A DNA stretch of 52,700 bases from Chloroflexota bacterium (GTDB lineage Bacteria; Chloroflexota; Anaerolineae; B4-G1; SLSP01). Each line of letters opens with the position of its first letter. The stretch's first letter is position 1. Below are positions 32,173 through 41,770 of this stretch, in pieces. The DNA lies in assembly GCA_019873645.1 (NCBI GenBank), contig JAIOAX010000033.1, positions 1 through 52,700 of the forward strand, given 5' to 3'. The translations under genes were made by a program, and so were the position numbers. Below the pieces are notes generated by a model. That model was not told the origin of the DNA. It made no database searches and saw only the letters and a program-made list of their open reading frames with translations.

Positions 32173-32206
32173 TGTTCCAACGCGGCAACGTACCAACGTT
32201 CAAACG
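32173..32206 (+). repeat. N5AAC octamer spacer repeat (copy 5)
   Basis: GTTCCAAC, GCGGCAAC, GTACCAAC, GTTCAAAC in tandem, then CGCTTTTCAAAAGGAGG and the next start codon. Four 8-bp words, sense orientation. Confidence 0.85.
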
Positions 32207-32227
32207 CTTTTCAAAAGGAGGATAACC

Positions 32228-33523
32228 ATGTTCGATCGGCAGAGAAAACCAGGTGTAGGCGGGGTGCGGCGTTGCAGCGACCTTAAAAGGCCCGGCGACG
32301 CGGCGCAACATGGCGGACAGAAAACACCGCCCGGGTCACAGCAAGGTGGCCGGGTTACGCCGCCGCGTCCGGCTACCCCGCAAGCGGTGAATCCCATGCA
32401 TGCGGTGAACCGGCCGGCGACTCCGGCAGCCTCAGCATCTCCAGCCACGCCGGCGACTCAGGTAGATGAGCGCGTCGCCAAACTTGCCGACGCGCGCACC
32501 CGCTATGAAAAGCTGGCCGGCATGGCGACGCTGAGCGCGATCCTCGACCAAATTGAGGATCTCACCAGCAAAGTTGATAGCCTGGATAAGAACATCGCTA
32601 CCATCCGTGCGCGTGGGTATCGTTTCGGACGCCATCTGGAGGACCAGGCAGCAGTCTTAAAGACGCGTTGGCCACAGCAGCAGGCAGAAGCCCGGCGCCT
32701 GTTGCAGGAACAACGTCAGGTGCTCCAAAACGCCGCGAATGAAGTGCAACGGCTTCTAGGGCAGGCTGAACATAACTACAGCCTGCTGGATACTGTAGAT
32801 AGCCGCATTCGGACGCTGGAGAACCATATCAACGAGGCCCAACGTAACATTGGTGGGGTCTTCGACAAGACCGAGCAAGAAATCAATCAGCTTCAGACCG
32901 AAGTGCGGCGCGTGCAAAAGTTGCTCGATGCGCTGGATCAGGCTTCCTTCAAACTCTTGCCCGGCGAGTATGGCGCCGCAGTCTGCGAGGCCAAATGGGT
33001 CAGCGATAATCAGCAGCCGGAAGGACTGCTGTTCCTGACCAATAACCGCCTCATCTTCGAGCAACGCGAGGAGCGGGTGATTAAGAAGAAGCTCTTCTCA
33101 TCCGAAAAAGAGCTTGTCAAGACCAAGCTATGGGAAGCTCCCGTAGGAGCTGTTGTTGAGATCGAGACCGAGGACAAAAAATCGGGCTTTCTGGGGTTAG
33201 GACGGCAAGAGCTGCTTACCTTGTGCTTTGCCGAACGCACCCGCGAACTGCCTGGTGACATCACCTTGCAACTCAAGGGCGGCGCCACCAATGAGGAGTG
33301 GCTCAAAATGATCCGTCAGACGCAAAGCGGGCAACTGGCGGCCGATATGGTGGGTGCACCGCCGCCGCAGGAGCAGTTGGCCGCTGCGGTCGCCGCCGAA
33401 GCAGCCACGCCGCCATCCCCGTTACCTACCCGCTGCCCAAATTGCAATGCTACCCTTCCGCCTATTTACCAGGGGATGAAACAGGTGGAGTGCGCTTACT
33501 GTGGTGCGCTGATCAACATATAG
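32228..33523 (+). CDS. coiled-coil, PH-like and zinc-ribbon protein of unknown function
   Basis: 431 residues in three parts. After a disordered Pro/Thr-rich N-terminus (1-80), residues about 85-240 form a long helical coiled coil (ILDQIEDLTSKVDSLDKNIA, then EVQRLLGQAEHNYSLLDTVD). Residues about 245-355 look like a bacterial PH/GRAM-type beta domain (GLLFLTNNRLIFEQREERVI). The C-terminus is a zinc ribbon (CPNCNATLPP...CAYCGALI, four Cys). No signal peptide. AAAGGAGG precedes ATG 32228. Not a family I recognise; the combination suggests a cytosolic scaffold or membrane-associated protein. Function unassigned. Confidence 0.82.
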   Translation: MFDRQRKPGVGGVRRCSDLKRPGDAAQHGGQKTPPGSQQGGRVTPPRPATPQAVNPMHAVNRPATPAASASPATPATQVDERVAKLADARTRYEKLAGMATLSAILDQIEDLTSKVDSLDKNIATIRARGYRFGRHLEDQAAVLKTRWPQQQAEARRLLQEQRQVLQNAANEVQRLLGQAEHNYSLLDTVDSRIRTLENHINEAQRNIGGVFDKTEQEINQLQTEVRRVQKLLDALDQASFKLLPGEYGAAVCEAKWVSDNQQPEGLLFLTNNRLIFEQREERVIKKKLFSSEKELVKTKLWEAPVGAVVEIETEDKKSGFLGLGRQELLTLCFAERTRELPGDITLQLKGGATNEEWLKMIRQTQSGQLAADMVGAPPPQEQLAAAVAAEAATPPSPLPTRCPNCNATLPPIYQGMKQVECAYCGALINI

Positions 33524-33525
33524 TC

Positions 33526-33594
33526 AGTCAACGGATTTAACGGATGAAACGGATTTTTCTCTCTAATCCGTTAAAATCCGTTCAATCCATTGAC
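33526..33594 (+). repeat. ACGGATT 10-bp spacer repeat (copy 3), inverted pair
   Basis: GTCAACGGATTTAACGGATG-AAACGGATTTTT is faced by the complementary AATCCGTT words (33564-33592) ending TTGACA. The array could fold as one long imperfect hairpin between the coiled-coil gene and tilS. Confidence 0.85.
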
Positions 33595-33642
33595 ATTGGG
33601 GAAGTTGATTGAGGGGTTGTCGACGGCAATTTGTGAGACGCG

Positions 33643-35112
33643 ATGGACATCTTGCGCGAGGTACACCATACCATTGAAGTGTATCACCTGCTGCCGGCCG
33701 GCGCGCGGGTGGTCGTGGGGGTTTCCGGCGGGCCGGATTCAGTGGCGCTGCTGCATGTTTTGCGGCGTCTTTCCGGCCCGTTGAACCTCGACTTGCACGT
33801 TGCGCATCTCCATCATGCCCTCCGCGGCGCCGATGCCGACGCCGACGCCGAATTTGTCGCGGCCCTGGCGGCGCGATGGGGACTTCCCTGCACGATCGAG
33901 CGCGTGGATGTGCAGGCCATCGCCGAACGTGAGAAGCTGGCGCTGGAAGAAGCCGCCCGCCATGCCCGTTATGCCTTCCTCTGTCGTGTTGCGCAGCGCC
34001 TCGGAGCCGTACACATTGCTGTAGGTCACAACGCCGACGATCAGGCCGAAACGGTGTTGATGCATCTGTTGCGCGGCGCGGGGCCGGCCGGTTTGCGCGG
34101 CATGCTGCCGGAAACGCGGCTCTGTGATTACCACCTGTTGGCTTCCGGCCTGAACCCACCGCCGGAGATGCAGCTCATCCGGCCGTTGCTGTACATTCCG
34201 CGCGCTGACATCGAAGCCTACTGCGCCGAACAGCAGCTTGAAACACGCTTTGACCGCTCTAACCTCGACACCACCTTTTTCCGCAATCGGCTGCGCCACG
34301 AAGTATTGCCCTACCTGGCGCAGATCAACCCTCGCATTGCGCAACGCCTGTGCCATCTGGCCGAAGTCGTGCGCGCAGATTACGACATGCTCCACGAGTT
34401 TGTGAGTGTGGCGTGGGATACGCTGCTCGTCAAAGAATCCGCCGATATGCTGGCCTTCAATCTGGCCGGCTGGCGCGGGCAACCGCTGGCAATCCAGCGC
34501 GCTATCATCCGCTGCGCTGCCTATCAATTATGCCGTTCGCTGCGCGATGTGAGCTTCGTGCACATCGAAGATGCGGTGCGCGTGGCGCAACATGGTGTCA
34601 CCGGCGCCCAGGCGACGCTGCCCCATGGCCTGCGCCTGACGGTCGGCTACATGACCTTGACCATCGCTGCCGGAGAAGCCCTTGACCTGCCGCCGGAAAA
34701 ACCCTGGCTACAACCCGGCGCACGGCTTCCCTTTATCGTTCCTGGTGAAACATCGTTGCCGGGTGGCTGGCGACTGCACATCCAGGAGGTACCGCATTGG
34801 AACCTGGAGTCTATCGCCAACAATTGCAATCCCCTGGTTGCCTGGGTGGATGCCGATGTTCTGGGTGATGCGCCTATCCTGCGCACCCGGCAACGCGGTG
34901 ATACTTTCCAACCCCAAGGATTGGGCGGCGCTACGGTGCGTTTAAGCGCACTGTTGACGAATGTAAAGATGCCGCGTCCCTGGCGTGATTATGTGCCCCT
35001 GCTGGAAGCCGGGGGGCAGATTCTGTGGGTAGTGGGAGTGCGATTGAGCGAAGCTGCGGTTGTGCGGCCCGACACGCAGCACGTGGTTTATCTCCGTTTC
35101 ACCCAAGCGTGA
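33643..35112 (+). CDS. tilS: tRNA(Ile)-lysidine synthase TilS
   Basis: Modifies C34 of tRNA-Ile(CAU) to lysidine so that it reads AUA. N-terminal PP-loop GVSGGPDSVALLHVL (SGGxDS, about 26-31), the H-ALR block AHLHHALRGADADADAE, and GHNADDQAETVLMHLLRGAG. The central insert and the C-terminal TilS domain (LRTRQRGDTFQPQGLGG) are complete; 489 residues is normal. No strong Shine-Dalgarno precedes ATG 33643. Essential gene. It follows a spacer repeat. Confidence 0.95.
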   Translation: MDILREVHHTIEVYHLLPAGARVVVGVSGGPDSVALLHVLRRLSGPLNLDLHVAHLHHALRGADADADAEFVAALAARWGLPCTIERVDVQAIAEREKLALEEAARHARYAFLCRVAQRLGAVHIAVGHNADDQAETVLMHLLRGAGPAGLRGMLPETRLCDYHLLASGLNPPPEMQLIRPLLYIPRADIEAYCAEQQLETRFDRSNLDTTFFRNRLRHEVLPYLAQINPRIAQRLCHLAEVVRADYDMLHEFVSVAWDTLLVKESADMLAFNLAGWRGQPLAIQRAIIRCAAYQLCRSLRDVSFVHIEDAVRVAQHGVTGAQATLPHGLRLTVGYMTLTIAAGEALDLPPEKPWLQPGARLPFIVPGETSLPGGWRLHIQEVPHWNLESIANNCNPLVAWVDADVLGDAPILRTRQRGDTFQPQGLGGATVRLSALLTNVKMPRPWRDYVPLLEAGGQILWVVGVRLSEAAVVRPDTQHVVYLRFTQA

Positions 35113-35163
35113 GGGGCACAGCGCGCGACGGGCATCTCGTGGATATCTACGGAGGATGGTCTT

Positions 35164-35829
35164 ATGCCTAAACATCTTGTCCTGGTTGCCGGAAACATTG
35201 GCGCGGGAAAAACCTCGCTGGCCGAAAGACTGGCGGCGCGCCTGGGCTGGCAGGTTGCGTATGAGTCGGTGGACGATAATCCTTATCTGGCCGATTTCTA
35301 CGCCGATATGCGCGCCTGGAGCTTCCATCTACAGGTCTTCTTTCTTGGACATCGCGCCGAACAACACCGTTCCCTGATGGAACTGCCGCAATCGGTGGTC
35401 ATTGATCGCAGCATCTATGAGGATGCGCACATCTTTGCGCGCGCGCTCCACGACCTCGGCAACATGACCGACCGTGATTACCAGGCTTATCGGCGGCTCT
35501 ATCAACTGGTGGTAGATACCCTGCCGCGCCCGGCGCTGCTCATCTACATCAAAGCCAGTACCCCCACGCTGCTGGCCCACATCCGCCAACGCGGCCGCAT
35601 CATCGAAAACAGTATAGACGCCGGCTACCTGGACCTGTTGGGGCGGTTTTATGATGAGTGGATGGCGACCTTCGACCTGTGCCCGGTGTTGACCGTGCCG
35701 GGGGACAGGCTGGACTTTGTACGTTATCCCCAACACCTGGAGATCATCGCCGAGCGCGTCGTGGACAAGCTGGCGGGCAAAGAATTCGTCGAGTTCCCAC
35801 CCTCCGAGGGATTAGGGACTGGGGATTAG
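35164..35829 (+). CDS. deoxynucleoside kinase (dGK/dAK-type)
   Basis: 221-residue P-loop salvage kinase. Walker A is AGNIGAGKTSLAERLA (about 8-23), the substrate motif DRSIYEDAHIFA contains the conserved Asp-Arg-Ser, and the LID region has IRQRGRIIE. This is the family of deoxyguanosine/deoxyadenosine/deoxycytidine kinases. GGAGGA lies 8-10 nt before ATG 35164. Exact base specificity is not readable; the neighbouring tilS and spacer repeat give no further hint. Confidence 0.9.
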   Translation: MPKHLVLVAGNIGAGKTSLAERLAARLGWQVAYESVDDNPYLADFYADMRAWSFHLQVFFLGHRAEQHRSLMELPQSVVIDRSIYEDAHIFARALHDLGNMTDRDYQAYRRLYQLVVDTLPRPALLIYIKASTPTLLAHIRQRGRIIENSIDAGYLDLLGRFYDEWMATFDLCPVLTVPGDRLDFVRYPQHLEIIAERVVDKLAGKEFVEFPPSEGLGTGD

Positions 35830-35851
35830 GGATTGGGTTCGCCATTCACCA

Positions 35852-35944
35852 TTCGCTGATTCTCTGATTCGCTGATTCTTTGCTTCGCTGATTCTTTGCT
35901 TCGCTGATTCTTTGATTCGCTGATTCTTTGATTCTTGATTCTCT
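35852..35944 (+). repeat. CGCTGATTC spacer repeat
   Basis: Six or more words of the type (CG)CTGATTCTTTG in tandem with 17-bp substructure (CTTCGCTGATTCTTTG), ending at the start codon of the LuxR-Kelch gene. Preceded at 35808-35834 by GGGATTAGGGACTGGGGATT-type telomere-like G-rich words. Confidence 0.85.
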
Positions 35945-37309
35945 ATGCCTGTTGACTACGGTGAACCGCTAAGTGAGCGTGAAATCGAGATTGTGCGATT
36001 GGTCGCCGATGGGTTGACCAACCGCGAAATCGCACTGCGCACCTACCTCAGTCCCAACACGGTCAAAGTACACCTGCGTAACATTTTCACCAAGACCGGC
36101 GTGGCCTCGCGCACCGAGCTAACCGTGCTGGCGATGCAAGAGGGATGGATCAGCGTGCCCGGCGTCACGGACACGCCAGGCAGCGATTCGGCGTCGGCGG
36201 ACGTGACGCCGGCACCCGAGACGATCACGCCTGAACTACCGCTCCAGCCGGTTGCGCCTCCCTGGCCCCGTGTGCGGTGGGTGGCGCTGGCAGCCGGCTT
36301 GGTTTTGGCCTTCATGGTGCTGCTGCTGCCCCATCAACCTGTTGGACAAGCCGCTGTGCCTGCTGCGAGCGGGTTGGTGGATCAGCCACAGAAGTTTATC
36401 GTTGTCACTGCGCCCACAAGCAAGGATGGCTGGCGAGAACTTGCGCCGTTGCCGGTGCGCCGTGCGCGCATCGGCATGGCGGCCTATCGCAACCGGCTTT
36501 ACGTCGTCGGTGGGACAACGGAAGATGGCCTCACCGGGCGACTGGACATTTACACCATCGAAACCGGCGAGTGGCAGAGCGGAGCTGCGCGTCCTGTGGC
36601 GCTGGCAAACATCGGCATGGCGGCATTGGAAACCGGCTTGCTCGTCCCCGGCGGTTGTGATGCCAACGGGAAACCCTCCGCCGTTGTTCATTTGTACGCG
36701 CCGGAAACCGACACGTGGACCGAAGTCGCGCCGTTGCCACAGCCGTTGTGCGCTTACGCGCTGACGGTCTACGGTGGGCGGGCTTACCTTTTCGGCGGCT
36801 GGAACGGCAAAACCTACCAGGCGGTGACTTACATTTATGATGCTGCGGCAAATACCTGGAGCGAGGCCCCACCTCCTGCCGAAGCGCGCGGATTCGGCGC
36901 GGCGGCTGCCCTGGCCGACCGCATCTTCTATGTGGGGGGCTACGACGACCGGCGCGAATGGGCGACCTGCGAGGTCTATCTGCCCAAAGAGGAACGCTGG
37001 GACAGGTGCGCGCCGTTGTTGTTGCCGCGTGGTGGATTGGGGCTGGCGGCCATCGGAGGGCGATTGTATGCTCTGGGGGGCGGCTGGAGCAGTTATCTAG
37101 GATTCAACGAGCGCTACGATCCCACCACCGATACGTGGACGGTGATCAAGACGCCCATCATCGGCGAATGGCGCAACCTGGGGCTGACAGCCTATGAAAC
37201 ATCCCTCTACGCCATCGGGGGATGGAGCGGGGATTACCTCAACCGTGTCTACGCCATCGAGGTGCTCCCCTGGCGTATCTTTATCCCCACGACGTTTTTC
37301 TCCCCGTAA
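35945..37309 (+). CDS. LuxR-HTH / transmembrane / Kelch beta-propeller protein
   Basis: 454 residues in a ToxR-like order. Residues about 9-68 are a LuxR (GerE) DNA-binding domain ([20 protein letters not shown], then [17 protein letters not shown]). After a Pro-rich linker, one transmembrane helix at about 112-130 ([17 protein letters not shown]). From about 160 to the end there are Kelch repeats ([25 protein letters not shown], then YLFGG, FYVGG, YALGG, YAIGG), enough for a six-bladed propeller. Topology: HTH in the cytosol, propeller outside. It may sense an extracytoplasmic ligand or scaffold glycan and act on DNA directly. No Shine-Dalgarno; the leader is a spacer repeat. Confidence 0.9.
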   Translation: MPVDYGEPLSEREIEIVRLVADGLTNREIALRTYLSPNTVKVHLRNIFTKTGVASRTELTVLAMQEGWISVPGVTDTPGSDSASADVTPAPETITPELPLQPVAPPWPRVRWVALAAGLVLAFMVLLLPHQPVGQAAVPAASGLVDQPQKFIVVTAPTSKDGWRELAPLPVRRARIGMAAYRNRLYVVGGTTEDGLTGRLDIYTIETGEWQSGAARPVALANIGMAALETGLLVPGGCDANGKPSAVVHLYAPETDTWTEVAPLPQPLCAYALTVYGGRAYLFGGWNGKTYQAVTYIYDAAANTWSEAPPPAEARGFGAAAALADRIFYVGGYDDRREWATCEVYLPKEERWDRCAPLLLPRGGLGLAAIGGRLYALGGGWSSYLGFNERYDPTTDTWTVIKTPIIGEWRNLGLTAYETSLYAIGGWSGDYLNRVYAIEVLPWRIFIPTTFFSP

Positions 37310-37323
37310 GCACCCACGAAAAG

Positions 37324-37360
37324 CGTTGGAACGTTAGAACGTTTGAACGTTCTAACGTTG
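37324..37360. repeat. N5AAC octamer spacer repeat (copy 6)
   Basis: GTTGGAAC, GTTAGAAC, GTTTGAAC, GTTCTAAC: four tandem GTTNNAAC palindromes between the convergent ends of the LuxR-Kelch and the Thr-Pro-rich gene. The only copy in the window not located 5' of a gene. Confidence 0.85.
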
Positions 37361-37361
37361 C

Positions 37362-37991
37362 TCATGGTGGCGGCGGGGTCATCAACGGCGAGATGGGCGG
37401 CGTGGTGGGAGGCGGGGTCGTCGGTGGCGGCGTGGTGGGCTGTGGGCCGGGGCCGGGACCCGTTGTGGGTTCAGGCGTCGGCGTGTCTGAGGGCAACGGC
37501 GTAGGCGTCGGGGTTCTTGTCGGCGTAGGGCGCGGCGTGCGTGTCGGTGTGGGGGTCGGCGTCGCGGTCGGCGTGGGAGTTGGCGTAGGGGTATCGGTGG
37601 GCGTCGGCGTGTTGGTTGGCGTGGCGGTGGGGAGGGGAGTGGGGGTGCGGGTAGGCGTAGGCGTCGCAGTCGGCGTGTTGGTTGGTGTCGGCGTGGGGGT
37701 GGCGCTGGTGAGCGCGACCAGCGTGCTCAACGGACCGGCAGTGGGTATCTGGGTGACGCCTGCTTGTTGAAGCACCTCTACGATCAGTTCTGGTTTGAGC
37801 GGCGCGAAACGTGGGCGCTCTACCGGATCCACGCTGTAATCGGCATAGCGCGCCGACGCCAGAGTCTCATCATACCACGAAGGCCAATCGGGCAATAATC
37901 CCAGGTGAACTGCCAGGATCACCACGCCGACGGAAAAGGCGAGGATAGCCAGACTAAATAATCCCCAGATCAGTCCACGTGCCCTTTCCAT
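37362..37991 (-). CDS. single-pass membrane protein with long Thr-Pro tail
   Basis: 209 residues: a signal-anchor segment (about 6-30, [20 protein letters not shown]), a short folded stretch (about 30-90, [20 protein letters not shown]), then about 115 residues of TPTPT-type low-complexity tail ending in PTTPPP. No family recognised. Such tails are common wall/S-layer spacers in Chloroflexota and Actinobacteria. Start ATG 37991 lies 4 nt after the cyclase stop, so it belongs to that operon and could assist the cyclase sensor. The tail DNA has a strict 6-bp period. Confidence 0.75.
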   Translation of the reverse strand: MERARGLIWGLFSLAILAFSVGVVILAVHLGLLPDWPSWYDETLASARYADYSVDPVERPRFAPLKPELIVEVLQQAGVTQIPTAGPLSTLVALTSATPTPTPTNTPTATPTPTRTPTPLPTATPTNTPTPTDTPTPTPTPTATPTPTPTRTPRPTPTRTPTPTPLPSDTPTPEPTTGPGPGPQPTTPPPTTPPPTTPPISPLMTPPPP

Positions 37992-37995
37992 AAAG

Positions 37996-39825
37996 CTATC
38001 CCTTTACGGCATACGTATTGACCGGCTGAACGCGGCCTTTGACTTCAACGTCCCCCAGATGGACAGCTTCCACCGGCAGCGTGGGACCGAGCCGCAACCA
38101 GGTTGTATCGTGGATGAAGAGGTCGTAATCGGGGTACATTTTATTCAGGTCGCTGAGCCGCTGGGCGACGTTGACCGTGTCGCCGAGGATGGCATACTCG
38201 AAACGCACTTCTGATCCCAGGATGCCGGCCACGACCGGCCCGGTATTGACACCGATACCCAGACGGATGGGCAATTCACCTTGCGTCAACCGCCGCCGGT
38301 TGATCGTTGTGACGTAATCCAGCATGCCCAGCGCCGCGGCAACCGCGTCACGCGCGCTTTGCTCCGGCGGGGTATTTTCCGGCAGCACGCCGAAAAAGGC
38401 CAGCACCGCATCGCCGATGAATTTGTTCACCACGCCGTTATGTTCACGGATGATGGCGACAATCCCCTGAAAATATTCGTTGAGCATGTCAATGATGTAT
38501 GCCGGCTCGTGACCTTCGGAGAGGGTGGTAAAGCCGCGAATGTCCGCAAACAAGATGGTGGCCTCGATAGTTTGCGCCCCCAGTTCCAGACGCCCTTGCT
38601 TCAATTCATCCCGCAAGCGTGTGGCGACTTCGGGACTGGCCGTCATACCGAGCAGGTCACGATAGAGGCGTCCCTCACGCAACTGGTTGACCATTTGGTT
38701 GAAATCGCGGGAGAGCGCGGCGATCTCATCAATACCTTTGACGTCAACCTGAACGTTTAAGTTCCCGTCGGCAACCTGGCGGGTGGCTGCCGCCAGACGT
38801 TGCACGCGGTGCACGACGGCGCTGGCTATGAGGATACCGACGATTACGACAACGATGATGAATGCACCGAAGAGTGACATCATAGATTCGCGCGTCGCGC
38901 TGCCGGAATCGGTCACAAAAGACAGCGGCAGGGCCACCGAAAACAACCCCGCGTTTTGTACCAGCCGCACTTTTAGACCGCCGAAAACCTCGGCATACGA
39001 CCGCCCGCCGACCTGAATATCACGGCGCGGCGATTGATAAGCCTGGCGTTCCATATAGGCCTGGAAAGTGTCGGCGTCGAGCGCCAACAGCTCCGGCGCT
39101 TGCGGCGCCAATGTGGTGGCCTGTGGCGGGCCGGCATCCAGGTACACCGAGACACGCGCCAGGGCGGCGGCGTCCAGCCGTGCAACCAGATGCTCCAGAT
39201 AGGTTCCCACCAACAACGCGCCCACCGGCCGGCCTTCGTATTGGAGCGGGCCGAGGGTGTAGAAAATCCAGCCACGTTCGGTTTTGACAAAAGCGGCATA
39301 CTTATCGCCCAGAGGATCGGTCTGCTTTTGAAGCACAGTTTGCACGGTGGGCCATATAGCCTGTCCGGCAGCTGGGGTGTAATCGTAGTCGGCGACGCTG
39401 CCGCCCGGGATGTGATACATAGCGAAGAGCGGCGCGCCGTCGCGGTCCAGGATTTCGAGCACATCCTGCTGCGCGTTGACGGCGACCGGTACCGCGATTT
39501 CTTCCAGTTTTGCCCTATCGCCTGTAGCCACTGCCTTATCGAGACCCTGAGTGAAAGCAAGGTTACGCCAGATCGCCAGGTGTTCTTCTTCAAGCGCCGC
39601 TAAACTATCGGCGGCCTTTCGTCCGGCATCGGTCAACGCGGCGTGGAAACGGTCTTCCAGAAGCCCGGCCAGCAGTCGGGTGACGATGAAGGCGGCGGCA
39701 AAAGTGACGAGCAATGCCAGTAAGACGTAGGGGACGGTGATTTTGATGCGCAGTTGGGCCAGCCTGTAGCGCAGGCGGGCCCATTTACCTTGTGCAGCCT
39801 CGGTCGTCTCAGGGTTAAGGGGCAT
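37996..39825 (-). CDS. membrane adenylate cyclase (class III) with HAMP
   Basis: 609 residues. One membrane helix (about 33-55), an extracytoplasmic Cache-like sensor of about 250 residues, a second helix (about 312-333), HAMP (about 335-385) and a class III cyclase domain (about 420-600). Metal Asp residues are in [14 protein letters not shown] and [13 protein letters not shown]; the substrate-specifying Lys of the latter and Asp in ILGDTVN favour ATP; the transition-state Asn and Arg are in NVAQRL. It should convert an outside signal into cAMP. Start ATG 39825 with AAGGAAGTG. Its stop is 4 nt from the next gene. Confidence 0.93.
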   Translation of the reverse strand: MPLNPETTEAAQGKWARLRYRLAQLRIKITVPYVLLALLVTFAAAFIVTRLLAGLLEDRFHAALTDAGRKAADSLAALEEEHLAIWRNLAFTQGLDKAVATGDRAKLEEIAVPVAVNAQQDVLEILDRDGAPLFAMYHIPGGSVADYDYTPAAGQAIWPTVQTVLQKQTDPLGDKYAAFVKTERGWIFYTLGPLQYEGRPVGALLVGTYLEHLVARLDAAALARVSVYLDAGPPQATTLAPQAPELLALDADTFQAYMERQAYQSPRRDIQVGGRSYAEVFGGLKVRLVQNAGLFSVALPLSFVTDSGSATRESMMSLFGAFIIVVVIVGILIASAVVHRVQRLAAATRQVADGNLNVQVDVKGIDEIAALSRDFNQMVNQLREGRLYRDLLGMTASPEVATRLRDELKQGRLELGAQTIEATILFADIRGFTTLSEGHEPAYIIDMLNEYFQGIVAIIREHNGVVNKFIGDAVLAFFGVLPENTPPEQSARDAVAAALGMLDYVTTINRRRLTQGELPIRLGIGVNTGPVVAGILGSEVRFEYAILGDTVNVAQRLSDLNKMYPDYDLFIHDTTWLRLGPTLPVEAVHLGDVEVKGRVQPVNTYAVKG

Positions 39826-40049
39826 TTCACACTTCCTTGAATATCATCTCAACGGATCGAACCAATGCGCCAGGGAAAATAACGATTTCAACAAACCGTT
39901 CTAAATTCTCTGTGGTCAAGTGGATGCCATATACTTTAATAATTATAACATCCCTTTTCTTCTTGGGAAGAGGGTTTCCTGCGATGGCGCGGTCAAAGAC
40001 CGGCCACCGTGAGGCCGGCCCCGAAGCTGAAAGGCCCCCCCACATTCAC

Positions 40050-40511
40050 CTACGGATGGCTGTGCGCGGCCTGGGCCAGTTGTTGACCTAAGGCGCGGCA
40101 GGCTTCCAGGATGGCTGGGGTGGGGCGGCGCTGCGAGGCGACGGTCGCGCCGACCTTCGTGCCCATGCGGCTGAACAGCTCCTCAAAGGGCTGTTTGGCC
40201 CGTCCGCCGCCGCCGTGAGAGATGAAAAGAGCGTAGGGTTTATCGGTGAGCCGCGCCGGATTGCTCATTTTAGCGATATACCAGTCGTCCAGAAAGGTTT
40301 TCATGGTACCGGCGATATAACTGAAGTAATCCGGCGTGCCGAAAGCCACGGCGTCGAACGCGCGGTATTCGTCCATCGTGATACGCCGTTCGTTTGCATT
40401 GATCAGCGTCACGTCGGCGCCGGCGGCGCGCGCGCCTTCGGCAACCGCTTCGGCCATCAGGGCCGTGTTGCCGTGTTCTTGGGAATGATACAGCACCAAA
40501 ATTGAACTCAT
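40050..40511 (-). CDS. flavodoxin family protein
   Basis: 153-residue FMN-binding protein or NAD(P)H reductase of the flavodoxin/WrbA fold. The FMN phosphate loop is YHSQEHGNTALMAEA near the N-terminus, and the isoalloxazine loops are GTPDYFSYIAGTMKTFLDDW and SHGGGGRAKQPF. No signal peptide. AAGGAGG precedes ATG 40511. It has its own spacer on both sides and no obvious partner; a reductase role in redox stress is only a guess. Confidence 0.88.
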   Translation of the reverse strand: MSSILVLYHSQEHGNTALMAEAVAEGARAAGADVTLINANERRITMDEYRAFDAVAFGTPDYFSYIAGTMKTFLDDWYIAKMSNPARLTDKPYALFISHGGGGRAKQPFEELFSRMGTKVGATVASQRRPTPAILEACRALGQQLAQAAHSHP

Positions 40512-40620
40512 CTACACCTCCTTGCAGACATTGCTATACCATAATTGTCTACCGGGGACCTAAATAGTCAACACCACAGGCAGGGCTCTTTTGATCGCGC
40601 CCGCCCAGAGAGGTTTCAAA

Positions 40621-40659
40621 AGGGGGATTTTGAGCTGCAAAGCTGCTCAAAATCCCCCT
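40621..40659 (-). terminator. terminator of the opp operon
   Basis: 15-bp perfect stem AGGGGGATTTTGAGC / GCTCAAAATCCCCCT with a 9-nt loop, 47 nt after the last opp gene; on the minus strand it is followed by TTTTG. Confidence 0.88.
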
Positions 40660-40705
40660 CTTTCTTGAAGTCACGCTGGAGTGAAAGTATACGCAGGGTT
40701 AGGGG

Positions 40706-41770
40706 CTATGCCAGGCGCACGCCGGTCAATTGCAGTTCGCCGGCAAAGTGACAGGCGACGAAGTGGCTATCGCCCATATCGCGCAAGGCGGGCGTCTCGA
40801 CACTGCACACGTCTTTAGCGTAACGGCAACGTGGATGGAAATAACAGCCCGATGGCGGATTGGAGGGATCGGCGACTTCACCTTCCAGGCGGATACGATC
40901 TTTACGACCGCGCAGATTGGGATTGGGAATAGGCACAGCGGACATCAAAGATTCGGTATAGGGATGCAAGGGATTTGTATACAGAACATTGGCGTCGGCC
41001 GATTCCACCAGTTTACCGACATACATCACCGCCACGCGGTCGCAGATATGCCGAATGACGCTCAGGTCGTGCGAGATGAACAGGTACGTCAGGTGCATGT
41101 CACGCCGCAGGTCTTCCATCAGGTTGAGGATTTGCGCCCGTACCGAAACATCCAAAGCCGAGACGGCTTCATCGCATACTACCAGCCGCGGCGAAGTCAC
41201 CAGAGCACGCGCAATGCCAAGGCGTTGGCGCTCGCCGCCGGAGAAGGCATGGGGATAGCGGCGCATATATTCCGGTCGCAGGCCGCATTTCTGCATAATG
41301 TCGGCGACCAGATATTCCATCTCTTTGGGCGAGCACAGATTATTCACACGCAGCACCTCGCTGATAATCTCGAAGACATTCATGCGCGGATTCAGAGATG
41401 AGTACGGGTCCTGAAAGATCATGCGGATGTCTTTACGGTATGCTTGAAGCTCTTCATTGCTAACTTTAGCCAGATCCACTTCGGTCCCATCGGCGAGCCG
41501 ATAGAGGATACTTCCGGCAGTAGGCTTGTAGGCGCGCACCAAACACCGTCCGACGGTGGTTTTGCCACATCCAGATTCCCCTACCAATCCCAGGGTTTCA
41601 CCGGGCTGGATAAAGAAAGACACCTCGTCTACAGCTTTAACGTAGCCGCTCACTTTTCCAAAAATGCCCTTGAGAATCGGGAAATACATTTTCAAATTGC
41701 TGACTTCCAGCAATGGTTTCCCGTTCGCGGCGGTTGAACTCAGTTGGCTTTGTGGTGTTTGCTCGGTCAT
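40706..41770 (-). CDS. oligopeptide/dipeptide ABC transporter ATP-binding protein (OppF-like)
   Basis: 354 residues. Walker [13 protein letters not shown], signature [15 protein letters not shown], Walker [13 protein letters not shown], and the OppD/OppF C-terminal cap with the conserved cysteines of [18 protein letters not shown], which in several homologues bind an iron-sulphur cluster. Last gene of the operon; the ATG overlaps the stop of the OppD-like gene (ATGA). Energises the transporter with the OppD-like subunit. Confidence 0.95.
   Translation of the reverse strand: MTEQTPQSQLSSTAANGKPLLEVSNLKMYFPILKGIFGKVSGYVKAVDEVSFFIQPGETLGLVGESGCGKTTVGRCLVRAYKPTAGSILYRLADGTEVDLAKVSNEELQAYRKDIRMIFQDPYSSLNPRMNVFEIISEVLRVNNLCSPKEMEYLVADIMQKCGLRPEYMRRYPHAFSGGERQRLGIARALVTSPRLVVCDEAVSALDVSVRAQILNLMEDLRRDMHLTYLFISHDLSVIRHICDRVAVMYVGKLVESADANVLYTNPLHPYTESLMSAVPIPNPNLRGRKDRIRLEGEVADPSNPPSGCYFHPRCRYAKDVCSVETPALRDMGDSHFVACHFAGELQLTGVRLA

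Noticed and set aside
37222..37770. Gly/Val-rich open frame antisense to the Thr-Pro-rich tail
   Set aside because: Same effect as above.
39995..40025. Terminator after the flavodoxin gene (CCGGCC...GGCCGG)
   Set aside because: The stem is only six bases and followed by TCTTTG, too weak to call.
39827..40045. Possible 72-codon gene directly upstream of the cyclase (minus strand), with the stop overlapping the cyclase leader
   Set aside because: The end looks protein-like (TTENLERFVEIVIFPGALVR) but no start codon with a ribosome site is in a place where transcription could include it.
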